The translations under genes were made by a program, and so were the position numbers. 64,000 bases of DNA from Rallus limicola (Eukaryota > Chordata > Aves > Gruiformes > Rallidae), in NCBI GenBank assembly GCA_022605955.1, contig JAKCOZ010000005.1, positions 5,614,001 through 5,678,000 of the forward strand. The letters are read 5' to 3'. Below are positions 51,001 to 64,000 of the stretch, in pieces; position 1 is the first letter of the stretch; each line of letters opens with the position of its first letter. The notes under the pieces were generated by a model. That model ran no database searches, had not been told where the DNA came from, and was given only the letters and a program-made list of their open reading frames with translations.

Positions 51001-54000
51001 CAGATTTTGAAAAATCCATAGAACAGGGTTTCTTATGTGTGATCTTCAGTCAAAAGGCACAATCATATAATTCTCTGCACAGTGCACAGAGAGTCAGTTT
51101 AGGGCAGACAGTAACAGAGCAGCTGAGCAAAGCAGCAGAACAGAAGAGAATTTAAAAACAACTGTCTCTCTGAAGCTGCATTTTGCTGTAGCAAAATGAG
51201 ACCCATGCAGAATTCAAAATACTTTAGAATATTATCACCTAGTACAAACTGTCCATAGCTGGCTACTGAAAGTTAGACCAAAATTTATTTATGCACCTAA
51301 TTCTCAAATGTGACAAGGATCCTACTGCTATCCCAGTCCCTGAAAGTTTTCCTCTAAATAAGAACTAAAAGACTGAATTTGATATGAACATTTAGCAAGG
51401 CTTGTTAACAAGTATAGCAGTACATAGTATTACTTTATTGCAACACAGTTTTCCTTTTGAGATGTTTTCCTTCTTTGCCATCTTGCCTCATTCATCAGAA
51501 TATACAGAATACAATTTGAACAACCTAAATTTTTGTCAGAATCTACTGTCATAATACAAAGAACAAACAGGCACCATCCCAATGCTTTTTAATGTCTGCC
51601 CAGATAAAGAAAGTGCAGTTGCTAAGCTCACTGCTCCAAGCAATCTACAGTACTGGCACAACCTGACCTACACCAGGAGACCAAGAGAGATGTTCCTGCT
51701 TTCTCTCTGCAATATCCTAATTGCACAGCTGAAAATAGCCCTTACCTGAAGGTACAGATCTCCCTAAGGCAGAACACTGGGGGGCAATGGCACAGGAAGG
51801 TATTACAGAAGTGAACTGTGTGTCAAATGCAAATGAAGGACCAACAACTAAGTGTCTCACTGCAATGACAGGAAAACAATTATGCACATTACATTCATCT
51901 GTTTCCATTACTGTTACTGCAGAAGTTACACAAAAGTTCTTACTAATTTTATTTTTATCCTATATAGGCATAGAAGGATTCAACCTGACATTATGATAAA
52001 TGATGAAACATAACATTAACAAACTTATTTATGTGAGAAACCCTGCTGACAGAATACATGCTTCTTCATTTTGTTTTTGCACTCTGTCTTTCCAAGCCGC
52101 TCAGCTAGGTCTCCCATCAATTACACCCATGCAAAAGAAGAATAACTTCAATAAAGCCTGTATAAATTCATCGTTCTAAGAGGCAATATGTAAAAGTAAG
52201 CTGATTTTGAAAAAACTAGCAGATCAGAATAATAAAATTTAAAACCAGAGTTATCTGTGTTGTCTAAGGAAAAAACTAATTTTAGAACTGACAGCACAGT
52301 ATATATGATTCTTTAAACCTGACTATGCAAAGCTACTTATGGTAACAGAAGGAACCTGGCTGTGCTTGTTCAGTTTAAGTTAACAAGAGAGGACCTTTCC
52401 TTTGCTATGTCTGCACTGTCCCCTGTTAGAAAACAAGGTCAAGTGAGTACAGACACCCCTCTGCTCTACTTCAGAGCCTGGCCCTGTTCTGCAACTCACA
52501 ACTAGAGCCTGGAAGTCTCTGCACAGTACAGTGAACTCTATAAACTAGATTCAGGTAACTTCACCACTGTGTAGTCAAAGGAAAAACAACTCTACCGCTA
52601 GTTAAACCAATGGTCATACAGTAGGGCAGCTTAAGGACCACTGACAAAAGTCTCAAGATACTTCTATAAAGAATCACCTTGACTCTTTTGTTCCAGAAGA
52701 AAGTTTACACTCAAGGAAAGAAGCAAATCCCACAGTACAGAGGTGAGACATCTTAAACAGTAGCAAAAATATACTGTGTAACTCCCAAGAATATTTGGTT
52801 TGATTCTCCCTTTGGGGTATTAGAATTTTAAAAACCTAACATAGTTTTTTCCTTTTAAATGCCTTTTACCTCAAACTATATGCAGTTCTTTTTTTAAAAC
52901 AGCAATGTAAAGACAAAGCAAGTTAAATATTGGATTAGCAGATGACAACTCTTCAGAAATATTCTCATTAAAGTTGCTCAGAGCACCAGAAACAGATTTC
53001 ATGTTTTAAAAATTAAGTTACAGGGAAAGCTTATTCCCTCTTACCATACCCTTGAGGACCTATGAATACTGTTGTGGCTGGCAGTGTGTTGGCAAAGCAA
53101 ATGCCAGCAAACTGCCTCCTCTCACATGAGTGATTGATTGATCAGTTTAATAGAGCTGTAAATCGAGAAAAATGTTCCTCAAGCCTTAACAGCGAACTAC
53201 AAGCAAATAATAGGCAACAAGCTCTGATGCAGAATTGAAAATATAAGTACTAGCAAAACAGAGCATATGTTACATTTTCCTGACAGCAGCCTGTGGAATA
53301 TCTGACCACTGTGATTTCCAGCTACATGACACAGCTCTTGAATTCTGGTGACACAGCCTTGTAACATTAATGTTGAGTGCCCTTTCTTCCATCTGTAGGG
53401 AGCACCCACGTGGATTTTATTACATTGTGCTCAATTGAAAACAGAAGGAAGCCAGCATGAGAGCTAAAAACAGTGCTACAATAAACTAAACCAAGATCCT
53501 CAAGCCATATATCAAAACCATTTGTAATCATTTCCTGCCTCTATATTTACAGAATTCAGAAAGCTACCAATGTCTATAATTGTTTGCACAAGATACAAAG
53601 TTCTGTTAATGTCTATATTTCCTCTACAATTCCCGAACGACTTCTTAAGTACTTTTCTCCCTCCGTCTAAATGCATCACTGTCAGACCATCTCCCATTTT
53701 TTCTTTGTGGGACACTGTTCCTGGCCTACCATGCCATTTCTGTTCAGAGCTGCTTCTTCTCATCCTTGCAAATTTAAGAGGACATTTGCTAGTGAACTCT
53801 TCTATACTGTGAAACAGAGAAAGCAAGCTGCGATGGAAAAAGAGAGATGTTATCTAGCAGCCTGCAGCAGACAATTACCAGCTGCACACAGGCCTGAGCC
53901 TGTAACATCTGTAAGACAATAAAGGTTTTCAAGGAATATATTCAGTTCTCACCCATGACTGATTAAATTTTTGTAACACAGAAACCAGTTCCTAAGTAAA

Positions 54001-57000
54001 ACCTCAAAACTTCAGCGATGACGTAAGTATTTGAGATTCTTTTAAGAGGTATTAAAATTGAACAACTCAAGGAATTTTGCAGATAGAAGTTGGGGTGGGG
54101 AGAATTTAACTTTAGATGGACCATTCTGTTTCAATTACCTGACAATTTCCAGCTTGGGGTTGGTTTTTTTTTGTTTGTTCCAGGTTTGCTTCAACACTGA
54201 AGCAAATATGTGTTTTTATTGCAAATAATAGTAGGTTTTCATTCAAGAAGGAAGGTAGGCGGGTGGGTGGATTTAAACAGACGTGGTGTTAAAAATACAA
54301 TTTTCTTTTTTGTGGTTGAAACAAATTCTGACATGTGAAAAGTTTAGTCTTTAATTGTAAAGAAAAAGCATTTAGATGAAAAATTTCCAACTGTTTTAAG
54401 TCTAACAGAACTGGAATGCCAGACCTCTATTCCATCTTTCACTAAATACTGGCAAATGCAGCAAGGAAAAGGCCAAATAGTTAGCAAGATTCATCAATAT
54501 CTCTGTAGACCTTCAAATCCTTTCCCAGGAGCTGTGGCTTTACAAACAAGTCAGCACACCTTCCACAAGCTTGTCTGCAGCTTACAGGAAATTGGTAACA
54601 CAAATCACATGATATTGGCCTCATAACACTGTTCTTTTGTTCTTGTGGTTGCTTTGAAAGCAGTGATTGTCCTTACTGTATCTGTTGTAATAGTCGAGAA
54701 CACACCACAGCATGGCCTTTGCGCTATCTCCTGCTGCAAGGCAAGAGCAAGGAAACACTAAAGAGTGGCAAGAGTGGTGAGGAAAAGGTGGCTTCACCCT
54801 GCCAGCACATCACATCCAATAGCTTGCTTAAATTCTACAATGCCTTTTAAAGATCAGCCTTCAGTAGTTTTCACATACCTTCTGACCTCTTGAAAGTCTT
54901 TAATACACTCAATTTTATCAAGTGCGGTCTTTTCACTGGGATGTCAACTCTATCCTTTTTCACTACAACTTGAATTTTTTTACAGGACACCTCATTAGAA
55001 GTCTGAGTTCTGGACTCACCAGAAATAGAGCTCAAATAATTCTGATCTGCTTCACAAGAATAACTTGGTTTTAGTACTGACCAATATCCCAAATCCCCAA
55101 AAAGCAAGGGCTTCTGAAGTCCCTATTACGACTGTGAAGGTCAGCCATCTTCTGTATTTCAACATATTTCAAGAGTGCTAAAATGCTTCTCTCTTCTTTT
55201 GATAGTGTAGAAGCATATGCATGTGCAATGTCTGCTTGTTGGGTTAAATGCACTGAATGTTTAGCATGCATTAGATGTTGCCAAAGAAGCAAACACTGAA
55301 CTCTAGCATTTGCTGACTTCACCTCAGTGTTTGCCTCGCCTTTCCTTTCTTTGATAGAATTAAATCAGTAGGCTGTGCCCTCAGCCTTTCTTTTTCTAGA
55401 AAATAATCAAACTAGAATTAGCTTTTATATCATTGAGATAAATATGATCAACTTCAGTGAGAAGACTACATCCCATGAAATTAAACTTGTTTACTTGCTT
55501 CAGTCTTTTAAAGTACTGAAGCAGCAAATTTTAAAGTATTGATACAGCAGATGCTCTGGGAAGCAGAGCACCAAGACAGGAGTGCTGTGTGCCCCAGCTT
55601 TACAGCAGTGAGAGGAGTGCTGTGTGCCCCAGCTTTACAGCAAGAGGCTCTGTGTACTGCACCTGACAGCCTTGCCTGCTGCTGACTCACAGGACTATAC
55701 ACTACTTGGAAGCAGTATCACAATGTAGCCAGTACGAAACGTTCTGGTTTCTTAGAGTTTTGTCTCAGGAGGACATTTTAAAGTAAGTAGTTAATGAACT
55801 TGAAAGGAAAACTTAGTTCATTCTAGAATCCTATTTACTGTAAGTTCAGTAGTTTTTCAGAAATGTGTCATTTTCCTGAATCAGCTGATGGGCTGGCTAC
55901 ACCATTAACAAACTTAGAATCGCATTTCAGCTTGAAAAGTCAAACTTACTGAGCCAAGTTAATAAATAATGCTGTTCAATATGGTCAATAAATAACCAAT
56001 TTAGCTCCTTTCCAAATCCATTTACAAGTAATCATGCAGACATTAAGCAGTTTTATAACTGATACCTAATGGCTACATAATAATACATTTATTAGAGTTA
56101 ATAATTCCTGTTATGTTAGTAAATGGACTAGCATGGTTCATCACCATTCCTAATAGTCTCTTTATGAACTAAAAGGGAGGCTGTCAGGGAGTGACTGGTA
56201 TTCCACATGAGCAAGGCTTTAATGCACTGTTTCTCATTTCTGGAGAATAATGTTCAAACACAGATGTCATGGGCCTGTCATGTCACATTATGGCAGATTC
56301 ATTCTCCCAGGTTTCTTTCTGAAGAATGCAGGAACTGCAGCAGACAGGAACATGGAGAAAACTAGAAATCTTTTCAAAAAATGCACAAAACCAAGGTATT
56401 ATCAATCTTGAAAACTCTTTCTGCCATTGCATTTCCCATAGAAATGTGCAAAGTTATTTTTCATCCATCAATTAAAGCTCTCAGGTCCTTCACACACAAC
56501 TCGATAGCCTTCAAGTAATTTGTTTTACAGTTGGAGTTGGACAAGAAATTGTTTCTATTCCAAATGACGTGCTCAGGACAGAAACTGAGTGGGAGAAAAG
56601 TGGTTCTGAAACCCCTTTGCGTTCCTCAGGCTGTGGGTGAGGTTGTGTTTCATGGCTGTTTGCCCCAGTTTATATTTTGTTTCTTGGAAACCTTTCCAGT
56701 CCCTGGGAAAAAGCTGCAGCACAATATACTTCTGCTACATCCTCATTTCACACTTGGGCTACTATTTTTCTTCTATTGCCATGGCTGGTGTGAGCTATTA
56801 CATGAGTTGCCCTCCCCGGTCTTTGAAAAATAGCTATGAGCAATGGTATTTATTAAGCTATTTCCTCTCTCTAAGGTCCCTCTTGTATCACTGGAGCTGG
56901 GGATTTTGCATATGAGACTTTTCTAGTTAATTTCTAGAAAATGTTCCTTGGCATTGATTATGTCAAGACCCCATTTTCCCTCTCCTGCTTGCTAAAACTT

Positions 57001-60000
57001 CTTTAAAAAAGCCAAAACATCCTCCCCACTTCATATATCACAAAGTGAGAAAAAAGAGCAATGTAAAAGAAATAAAAATCACAAGCCTGTGGCCATTTAA
57101 CTAATACATTAAATGCAAAGACTATAGATGGGAAGATTATTTTTTGTCTCCTAGTCCTCTTTCCACTATGCAGTGCAAAACACTAGCAATATCCTGGACA
57201 TAGGCTCATCTAGCCACGAGTACCCAACACTTCTGCAAGCCAGGAAAATGATTCACTACCCTCTGATGCCTCATAGAGCTACCTCTGGTGACTGTGAAGG
57301 GAATTATCATATTTTTTACTGACAAGGCACGTAAGAGATATGAGAAAGAAACAATGCTGCATCGGTGTCAACAGCAATAGACATGACTTGCTTAATCTGC
57401 CTGTAGCCTGAGGTAGAGAATGTCACTGAAATCTTACCTTCATAATATTGCATTTGCAGGCAAAGCCGTGTCAGTCGACAGTCTCATTTATGGTTTCATA
57501 TCTCTAATCTATCACCAAAGAAGTTTTATTAAAAGTAACTGACAATATCATTCCCTTCCTTGTCTCCATCTTAGCCTGAATCCCCATCTGTTACAGATAG
57601 ACTGAACTCATCTTACTTGGGACAGCATTTTCCCAGGAAAAAGCCTGTGCCGATGCTGCCCACACCCCTCTCTCTCCTACTTCCCCTGACTAGTCTCTAA
57701 TTAACCATGTGTAAGAACAACAGTAAGCCAAAATGTAGAATTTAACCCCAGTGAGACTTCACATCGCCCCTCACCACAAGCCATGCTCCGAGAGGGACTG
57801 CTCTGCTCACTAGGCAGGACCAGGGCAGCCAAAGTGCTGTCTGGAAACACACCGTCTGGGCTCCCTGGAAATTGTCCAGATGGATTTTGGTATGGGGCTG
57901 TCCTGCCTCCTCCTCTCCTTATTGGCTTTGGTCACAAATCTGAACAAAGGCTAAAAAATTCAGTGGGAAGAGACGTCCTTCCCCACCTTGGGAAGGCAAG
58001 TAGGAGGAAGGGCTCCCTGTTCCTTCTTTTTTCCTGGCTAAAATATAAATTGGATTTTTGGCTTCATAATCTTTTCCAGTCAATGTCATTAGTACAGATG
58101 AGTAAAGCAGCTTTCCTAGGGCAGGACATGGTTTTGCACTCGCTACTCAAGCTAACATGATTTTGAGCTGAATGCTAAGCTGAACTGATTTTGGTGGAAG
58201 CTCTACCCGAAGAATGCCAGCTAAGCTAACGTTGAATGAGCCCTCATTTTATACATCTATTTACTTGAAGCTGCCTTTCCATAAATTAACAGTGATTAAA
58301 ATATCAGAAGTTCTCAATAAAAAAAACCCAAGTTATATTAGCAAAGCACTAATAAATACAGAAAACAGCAGAATGAGGAAGACTCTAAGCTGCATGACAG
58401 GCAAGGTCCTCTCCATGTTCAAAATTTGCAATGAGATATTAAGACGGTGACTGTGTGACTAGTAAATATTTTAAATAAAGGAGACTCCCTCTTTGTTTTC
58501 AAGAATAATACTTCCTAAAGAGGATTCTAGAGTCCCTCACCAGAAATGTATTTATGACCTGAATTAATTTTTGCTGACTTTAACAAATAGACATCAGTCA
58601 CCTCAAACATGTCCCCCAGAGAACCAAACAGCCAGTGAAATTTCACATAGCTCTAGAATTTATGTGCTTAAAATATGCATTAAGTATTTCAAACCAATTC
58701 TAGGATGTTTTAGATCATAAAGTCTGCTTTCAGCTATTGTAGATCATTGTCTCTGCTTTACAAGAAACATTGTTTTACAGGTTTATAACTCAGCTATATA
58801 AAAGTGCTCCAGGCTAAAGCTCAGTATAAAAAGGTCTCAGCTAAAGGGTAATTTTTTTTCATTACAACTTTTTTCTACTTTGTTTAGCCATTTAAGATTA
58901 GAGGTGTCTTAAAAAAAAAAAAAAAAAGAAAATCCTCTTCCACTGTAGGATTTTTACCAATGCCAGGGGTTGATTTATTGCCCTAACACAGGGAAGAGAA
59001 AGGTAATCCAGATTTAAAAAAAAAAAACAAACAAAACCAAAAAACCCCAAACACAGGTACCCTGTCCCTCCCAAAATGCTGAAACTATGTTTTATATGGT
59101 CACGGTTTTTAAGGTTTTAGATTTTTAAGACAATGTATTCAACACATTTTTAAAAGAGCTGTAACTTACTGTGCACTCCAGAGCCTACAAAAAGGATGTA
59201 GCATAATGAACGTGTTATTGTTCCATACTGGGAGATCTGTGACAGAGTGCTCCATTGACGCATCTCTCCATATTGACAGTCTTCAGGGCCTGGAAAACAA
59301 CCAGCTAAAGTTGAGTCTGTTTTAGCGGTTATTTGATCTTAATAAATAAATACAGGTTAAGAGGCCAAGCCCAAGAATCTAGTTCAACATGGAATGCCAA
59401 GTAGCAAAAGCTATGCTCAGAGACAAGGCTAAGCATATTTAGATTGCAGATACAGTGCAAGGTGAATCAGCCACTGAAAGGGCTTGCTTGTGATTGTCCT
59501 GCAATCAAGATTTCATTCTTCGCACATAGGTGACCCAAGGCTCTTAGAGCAGTTAAACACCCTACAGAGGATACAGTATTTCAGGATCTCTGGCCCACAT
59601 TATACAAGTCACACTAGACTAACAGTTCCTGAGGATCTTGAAGTCTGTAAAACTAAGAACTGGGATGCATAAACAGAGAAACAACTTTGAGAAAAGGTCT
59701 TTGCATACATATTGTGTTCAGCATAGAACCATACAATACTTGGCTCAAATCAGAAACTAAACTGCGATTCAATCCAGTACTGTGGAGACAGCCCCACCTT
59801 TGCAAACATGCATCTTTTTTTCCATCCCAAAGGTAACCACTTCTAGAACTATTTCCCAAAATAATATTGGGAAGAAGTCAAGAAAGTCAAGCTGGAATAC
59901 ATGCAACCCTCCCAGCGAGCATTGCTTGGGCAAGCTCAGAACTGATTTCACATCTTCAGAAGCAGAAAACATTCAGCTCAGTAATAAATCAGTGCAGTCA

Positions 60001-62566
60001 GATTTAGGGAAAGCAAAGTTCAGCAACTTACCTTAGTTTTATGTTCAACTATTTGGTTCATGAAAGCTAAATAGGTATTAATGCTTACAGGGAAAATAAG
60101 AATTATTGTTATATGAAACCCCTGTAAAAGGCCAGGGTTGGGGTTTGTTGTGTGTCATGATGTTTTTTTAACAACCAGAAAGGGAATATTGCTGGGAAAA
60201 GTCAACATGTGCTTTCCCCCCGGTCTTACCCAGAGAAAGCAAGAGGAATGACTGTATTTTGCTAGGTTTCTGGAGGAGCTGAACCTGTGCTGTTGATTGG
60301 AGGGTACTAAACAGTAACTATACTCAGAGGAGAACATATGCCTCAGAGATCCTGGACATCCATAGTGCATACACACTCTGGATATAATATAATACCATGT
60401 CCATATTCATTTAAGTGTGAAATCTTTTGGTCTCACTGTTCACTTACTACATAGCTGTTCTAGGTACACAGGGTAGTTACACTTCCCAGAAACATCAGAG
60501 TTATTGCTTCTACATTTAAGATGACTCAGAGAAAACAATTCTTGCTCTAATAGTTATATAAATAGTTCAAATACTGACCAGCTTCCCACCTCATGAGCCT
60601 CACAAGGGTATTTTGTACATCTTTCAGAATCATATGGTCATACCAGTTACAGAACACACTTAAAAGCTGCTATCCACATCCTCTACAATAATACTACTAT
60701 CCCCAAAATACCTGGAAGCACACCACACACATGATCATCATCTAAGTATTAAGCAAAAGTACAGAACACCAATGTTTCTATGGATCAGTAATATAGTGCT
60801 TATGCCTTGTTAGACCAGCACCATTACTAAGACAATCACTAGCCAAAATTAATGTAAAGTCCAAAAAAAAAAATAACAACAATCAAGCCAAAACATACCA
60901 CAAAATCTGTGGTGTATGCAAAGAAAATTAACCTGGTTTTGAAAAACTGTCTCCTCATCTGTGTGATATTAACCTGTAAAATGACACTGGTGATTCTCCT
61001 TTTATTTTATAGTCATGAATCCTTGACTTAATTGTTAAAATTAAGTAGAAAAAGGTGGGGATTTTCAATAGTAATATAAATTTTATTCATAAGAGTAAGA
61101 TTTACTGATGATTAAAACTGGAAAGAAGAAAAGCCATTATAGACCCTTCCTGGTTTCCACAGTTTAACTCCATCAGTCTAGTAGCAGGTAGCTCTTAACA
61201 GTCCTGCTCAGAGCAAACCCATCATTTCGGTAAAATGTGGGTGGACAAGACATAACCCATGTGATAACTGTGGTTCAGATGCCTTTGGTTAGAGTGCTCA
61301 CTTCAACATTCTCACTGAAAACACTGATTGCACAAGTTTCCCAGCTTTATGTGGGGCTGTCCCCACAAACAGGAGTGCAGGATGATACTGGGCAGAGACT
61401 TTGCAACATGATTACAGGAAGTTTACTCAAAAGAAGGGAGGAGTAGAAAATATTCCTCATTCATGTTATTTATTTCTTTCTGCTCTTTCTGTACATCACA
61501 TCTGGACAAAGTTTTAAAGTACCCTGTTGCTAAGGCTTTTTCTACTCCATGAGGACATAATTTCAATCACTGGGATGAAGTTACAGTTAAGTTAAAACAT
61601 CTCAGTCCCGCTATAGGTGAGAAGCATTTATCTGATGATCTCTGAGAGGGCATTTTGCAAAACTGCTGCACCCCTAACAACAGGGCTGAAATGATGAAGG
61701 TGCCCAGACTGCAATAGAGGCTTTCTGCTTAATTCAATTTCTAAATCTCATCAGGAATGGGATACAAGTACAGGCTCTATTTGTACTAATGTGAACAGAA
61801 ACGCACACAAAAAGAAATGACTCATAGGGGAGACTCAAGGACCCAGGAGAGACTGTAATACTCTATTTAATTTTGGAAACACTTGATGATTTGTATCACC
61901 TCTTTCAATGCCAGTGGAAATAATGAAAGTTAATAGCAGGTGCACCAATGCTTCCTGGCAGTTTTGACCTTTAGAAGAAAGAACTTGGATTTACAGGTGA
62001 CAAGATTCATCGCGAGCGCATCGCACAACAGTAAGCTGCTGACTTTCAGACTCACGAAGATTTACTGGAACCCCCCAGCCCTTAGAGCAGTATTTCAACA
62101 CCCACAGTAAGGGAAGTTTTACTAACAAACATTCCTGTCAGCGATTTGTACCAGTAATTCCTGAGACCATTTCCCACCTTCAAGATCACATTACCTGACA
62201 TGGTGTAAATTGATATTTTTCTCATAAGACTTGTTATATTATACATTGCAAGCCTCATACTAAGGCCTTCTCAGCTGCACATAAACATAGCACAAATACA
62301 GACATGAAGCAAATGTGGACCACCTGATAGCAACGTCTTAATTAATAGCAAGCAAAAGTAATTTAAGCCCTTACCCCAGAACTTGCTTTTCTGTTGTTTC
62401 CTTCTGAATGCACTTCCCTTACTGAAACTCACCTGAGTTACAGCTGTCAGCATTTCTATTCAAATGATCATATTTTGGAGACGTATGTTCTGCTCACACT
62501 ACAGGAGAACTTCTACCACACAAAAGTGCTATGGGTTCACAGCAGGTAAGTCCCAATTCTTAACAT
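48061..62566. other. Intergenic, no gene seen
   Basis: About 14.5 kb of AT-rich DNA with scattered A/T homopolymers (for example 48,904-48,920 and 58,911-58,927) and one 35-bp tandem duplication. I saw no coding exon or clear transposon; conserved non-coding elements cannot be judged without alignment. Confidence 0.55.
55578..55642 (+). repeat. Tandem duplication, 35-bp unit
   Basis: A 35-bp unit starting AGGAGTGCTGTGTGCCCCAG is repeated directly from 55,613. The first 30 bases of the second copy are identical to the first, so the duplication is probably recent. Confidence 0.95.
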
Positions 62567-62571
62567 CCTTA

Positions 62572-63690
62572 TGTTTTGGGTTTGTGTGACAAGGTTTTGC
62601 TAGTGGGGGGTGGCTTTTCCAAGAAGCTTCCCCTAGGTCTGGCAAAGACAATACCAGCTGTCTCCAAGATAGACCCACTGCTGACAAAGGCAAATCAGCC
62701 CCAGCAGTATCACCTTTGGGATACCATATTTAGGAAGGAAGAAAGAAAAAAAAAGAGCAGCAGTTTTTGCAGCCAGAGAGAGGAGTCAGAAGATGTGAGA
62801 AACTTTGCAGACACACAGGTCAGTGAAGGAGGAGGGGGAGGAGGTGCTCCCAGCACTGGAGCAGATATTTCCCTACAAGCCATGGTGAAGACCATGGTGA
62901 GACAGGCTGTCCCCCTGCAACCCATGGAGGAAGATGGGGAGTAGTGATTCCAGGTACAGCCTGTGGAGGACCCCCTCACCACAGCAGGTGGAAGCACCTG
63001 AAGGAGACTATGACCTTGTAGGAAGCCCATGCTGGAGCAGCAGGGTCCTGGCAGGAGCTGCAGCCTGTGGGGAAAGATGGCCACAGAAGAGCAGGTTGGC
63101 TGACAGGACCTGTGACCCTGTGGGGCACTAATGCTGGAACAATCTGTTGCTGAAGCTTTGCACCCCATGGAGGAAACCCACACTGGAGCAGTTTGTGAGG
63201 ATCTGTAGCCTGTAGGAAGGATTCACATTGAAGAAGTACACAGAGGACTGTCTCCTGTGAGAAGGAACCCTCACCTGAGCAGGAAAGGAATGCGAGTCGT
63301 CCTCCCTCTGAGGAGGAAGCAGCAGCAGAGCATGCAGTGGCATGAACTGACTGCAATTCCCAGCTGATTGTTCCCCTGTGCCGCTCAGGGGAAGTAGGTA
63401 GAGAATTTGGGAGTAATGCTGAGCCAGGAAGGGAGGAGTGTGGGAGGTGTTTAAAGATTTGGTTTTATTTCCCTTTGCTCTAGTCTGTTTTGATTTGGTA
63501 ATAAATTAATTTTCTTGTTGTTGAGTGTGTTTTGCCTGTGACTAAAGCTGAATGAGCTTTCCCTGTCCTTATCTACATCCATGAGTCTTTCCTTGTATTT
63601 TGTCTCCCCTGTCCAGTTGAAGGGGGTGGAGTGGGATGATAGAGTGTCTTTGGTGGGTATCTGACCTCCAGCCAGGGTCAAAACACCACA
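62572..63690 (+). mobile_element. Complete avian solo LTR (probably ERVL-like) with 5-bp target-site duplication
   Basis: The element begins TGTTTTGGGTTTGTGTGACA and ends in CACCACA, so it has the TG...CA ends of an LTR. It is flanked by a perfect duplication CCTTA (62,567-62,571 and 63,691-63,695). It belongs to a common type in bird genomes. A TATA-like CATATTTAGG is at about 62,725 and a poly(A) signal AATAAA at 63,500-63,505. The middle holds a degenerate array of about 50-bp units. No internal retroviral genes remain, so it arose by recombination between two LTRs. The 5-bp duplication favours an ERVL-type element; that is inference. An open frame at 62,576-62,944 inside it is not considered a gene. 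Confidence 0.93.
63020..63285 (+). repeat. Degenerate tandem array inside the solo LTR
   Basis: A motif of the type CAC(A/G)CTGGAGCAG recurs with changes at about 63,028, 63,081, 63,128, 63,178, 63,222 and 63,270, that is, every 45-53 bases, usually preceded by a CCTGTGG/CCCATGG-like segment. Confidence 0.75.
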
Positions 63691-63792
63691 CCTTAAACTT
63701 ATAGCTAAGCATTTACATTGCAGGCACAGCCAAACAACATTTATGGCAACTATGTGGTTTGAAGTATTGCTGTGGGGTTTACCTTCTGAGAG

Positions 63793-64000
63793 TCACAGAA
63801 TGATTTGGGTTGCAAGAGACCTTTTAAAGCTCATCTAGTCCAACACCTTCAACTAGTGCAGGTTGCTCAGAACCCAGTCCAGCTTGACCTTAAATGTTTC
63901 CAGGGATGGAGCATTTGCCACCTCCCTGGGAAGTCTGTTCCAGTCTCACCCTCTTCATTTTGCAAAATCTCTTACTAGTATCTAGCCCAAATCTATCATC
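63793..64000 (-). mobile_element. CR1 LINE 3' end, minus strand, cut by window edge
   Basis: The plus strand begins TCACAGAATGATTTGGGTTG and continues through AGACCTTTTAAAGCTCATCT, CATTTGCCACCTCCCTGGGA and AGTCTGTTCCAGTCTCACCC, the usual CR1 3' end read in reverse. It runs off the right end of the window. Confidence 0.9.

Noticed and set aside
62576..62944. 122-codon open frame, plus strand
   Set aside because: It lies wholly inside the solo LTR, which is non-coding.

Overview
This is a window of bird nuclear DNA, AT-rich and gene-poor. The evidence for a bird is several CR1 LINE 3' ends and solo LTRs of types I know from avian genomes, plus one protein-coding exon with a clear vertebrate orthologue. 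The LTR types suggest a neoavian bird rather than a chicken-like one, but that is only an impression.

The only protein-coding sequence I can support firmly is the first coding exon of GALNT18 (polypeptide N-acetylgalactosaminyltransferase 18) on the minus strand at 12,776-13,010. It runs from the ATG to a splice donor and encodes the short cytosolic tail, the membrane anchor and the start of the stem. Everything to its left (1-12,775) is GALNT18 intron 1, which continues out of the window. To its right lie the GALNT18 promoter CpG islands and about 50 kb of upstream intergenic DNA. In human the next gene on that side is USP47, but I found no convincing USP47 exon here.

Layout: 1-12,775 is intron 1, containing an LTR (about 8,880-9,893, minus) that is split by a younger CR1 (9,331-9,792, plus). 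12,170-13,760 is the CpG-rich GALNT18 5' end. 13,760-39,690 is intergenic, with an LTR at about 18,240-18,656 (minus, carrying TATA and poly(A) signals and pointing towards GALNT18) and another at 21,800-22,350 (plus, with a G24 run). 39,690-40,110 is a second, orphan CpG island with YY1-like and RFX-like motifs. 40,110-62,566 is intergenic with two CR1 fragments. 62,572-63,690 is a complete solo LTR with a perfect 5-bp target-site duplication. A further CR1 runs off the right edge.

The most interesting unexplained part is 35.2-39.9 kb on the minus strand. It has an orphan CpG-island promoter, a possible 166-nt exon with a strong splice acceptor, a second partial copy of that exon's 3' edge 1.4 kb away, and two reading frames that hint at decayed or unrecognised coding sequence. 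Each hint is weak alone. Together they suggest an undescribed transcript, most simply a lncRNA or a decayed gene, that RNA-seq would settle. I saw no tRNA, rRNA, CRISPR array or bacterial feature.
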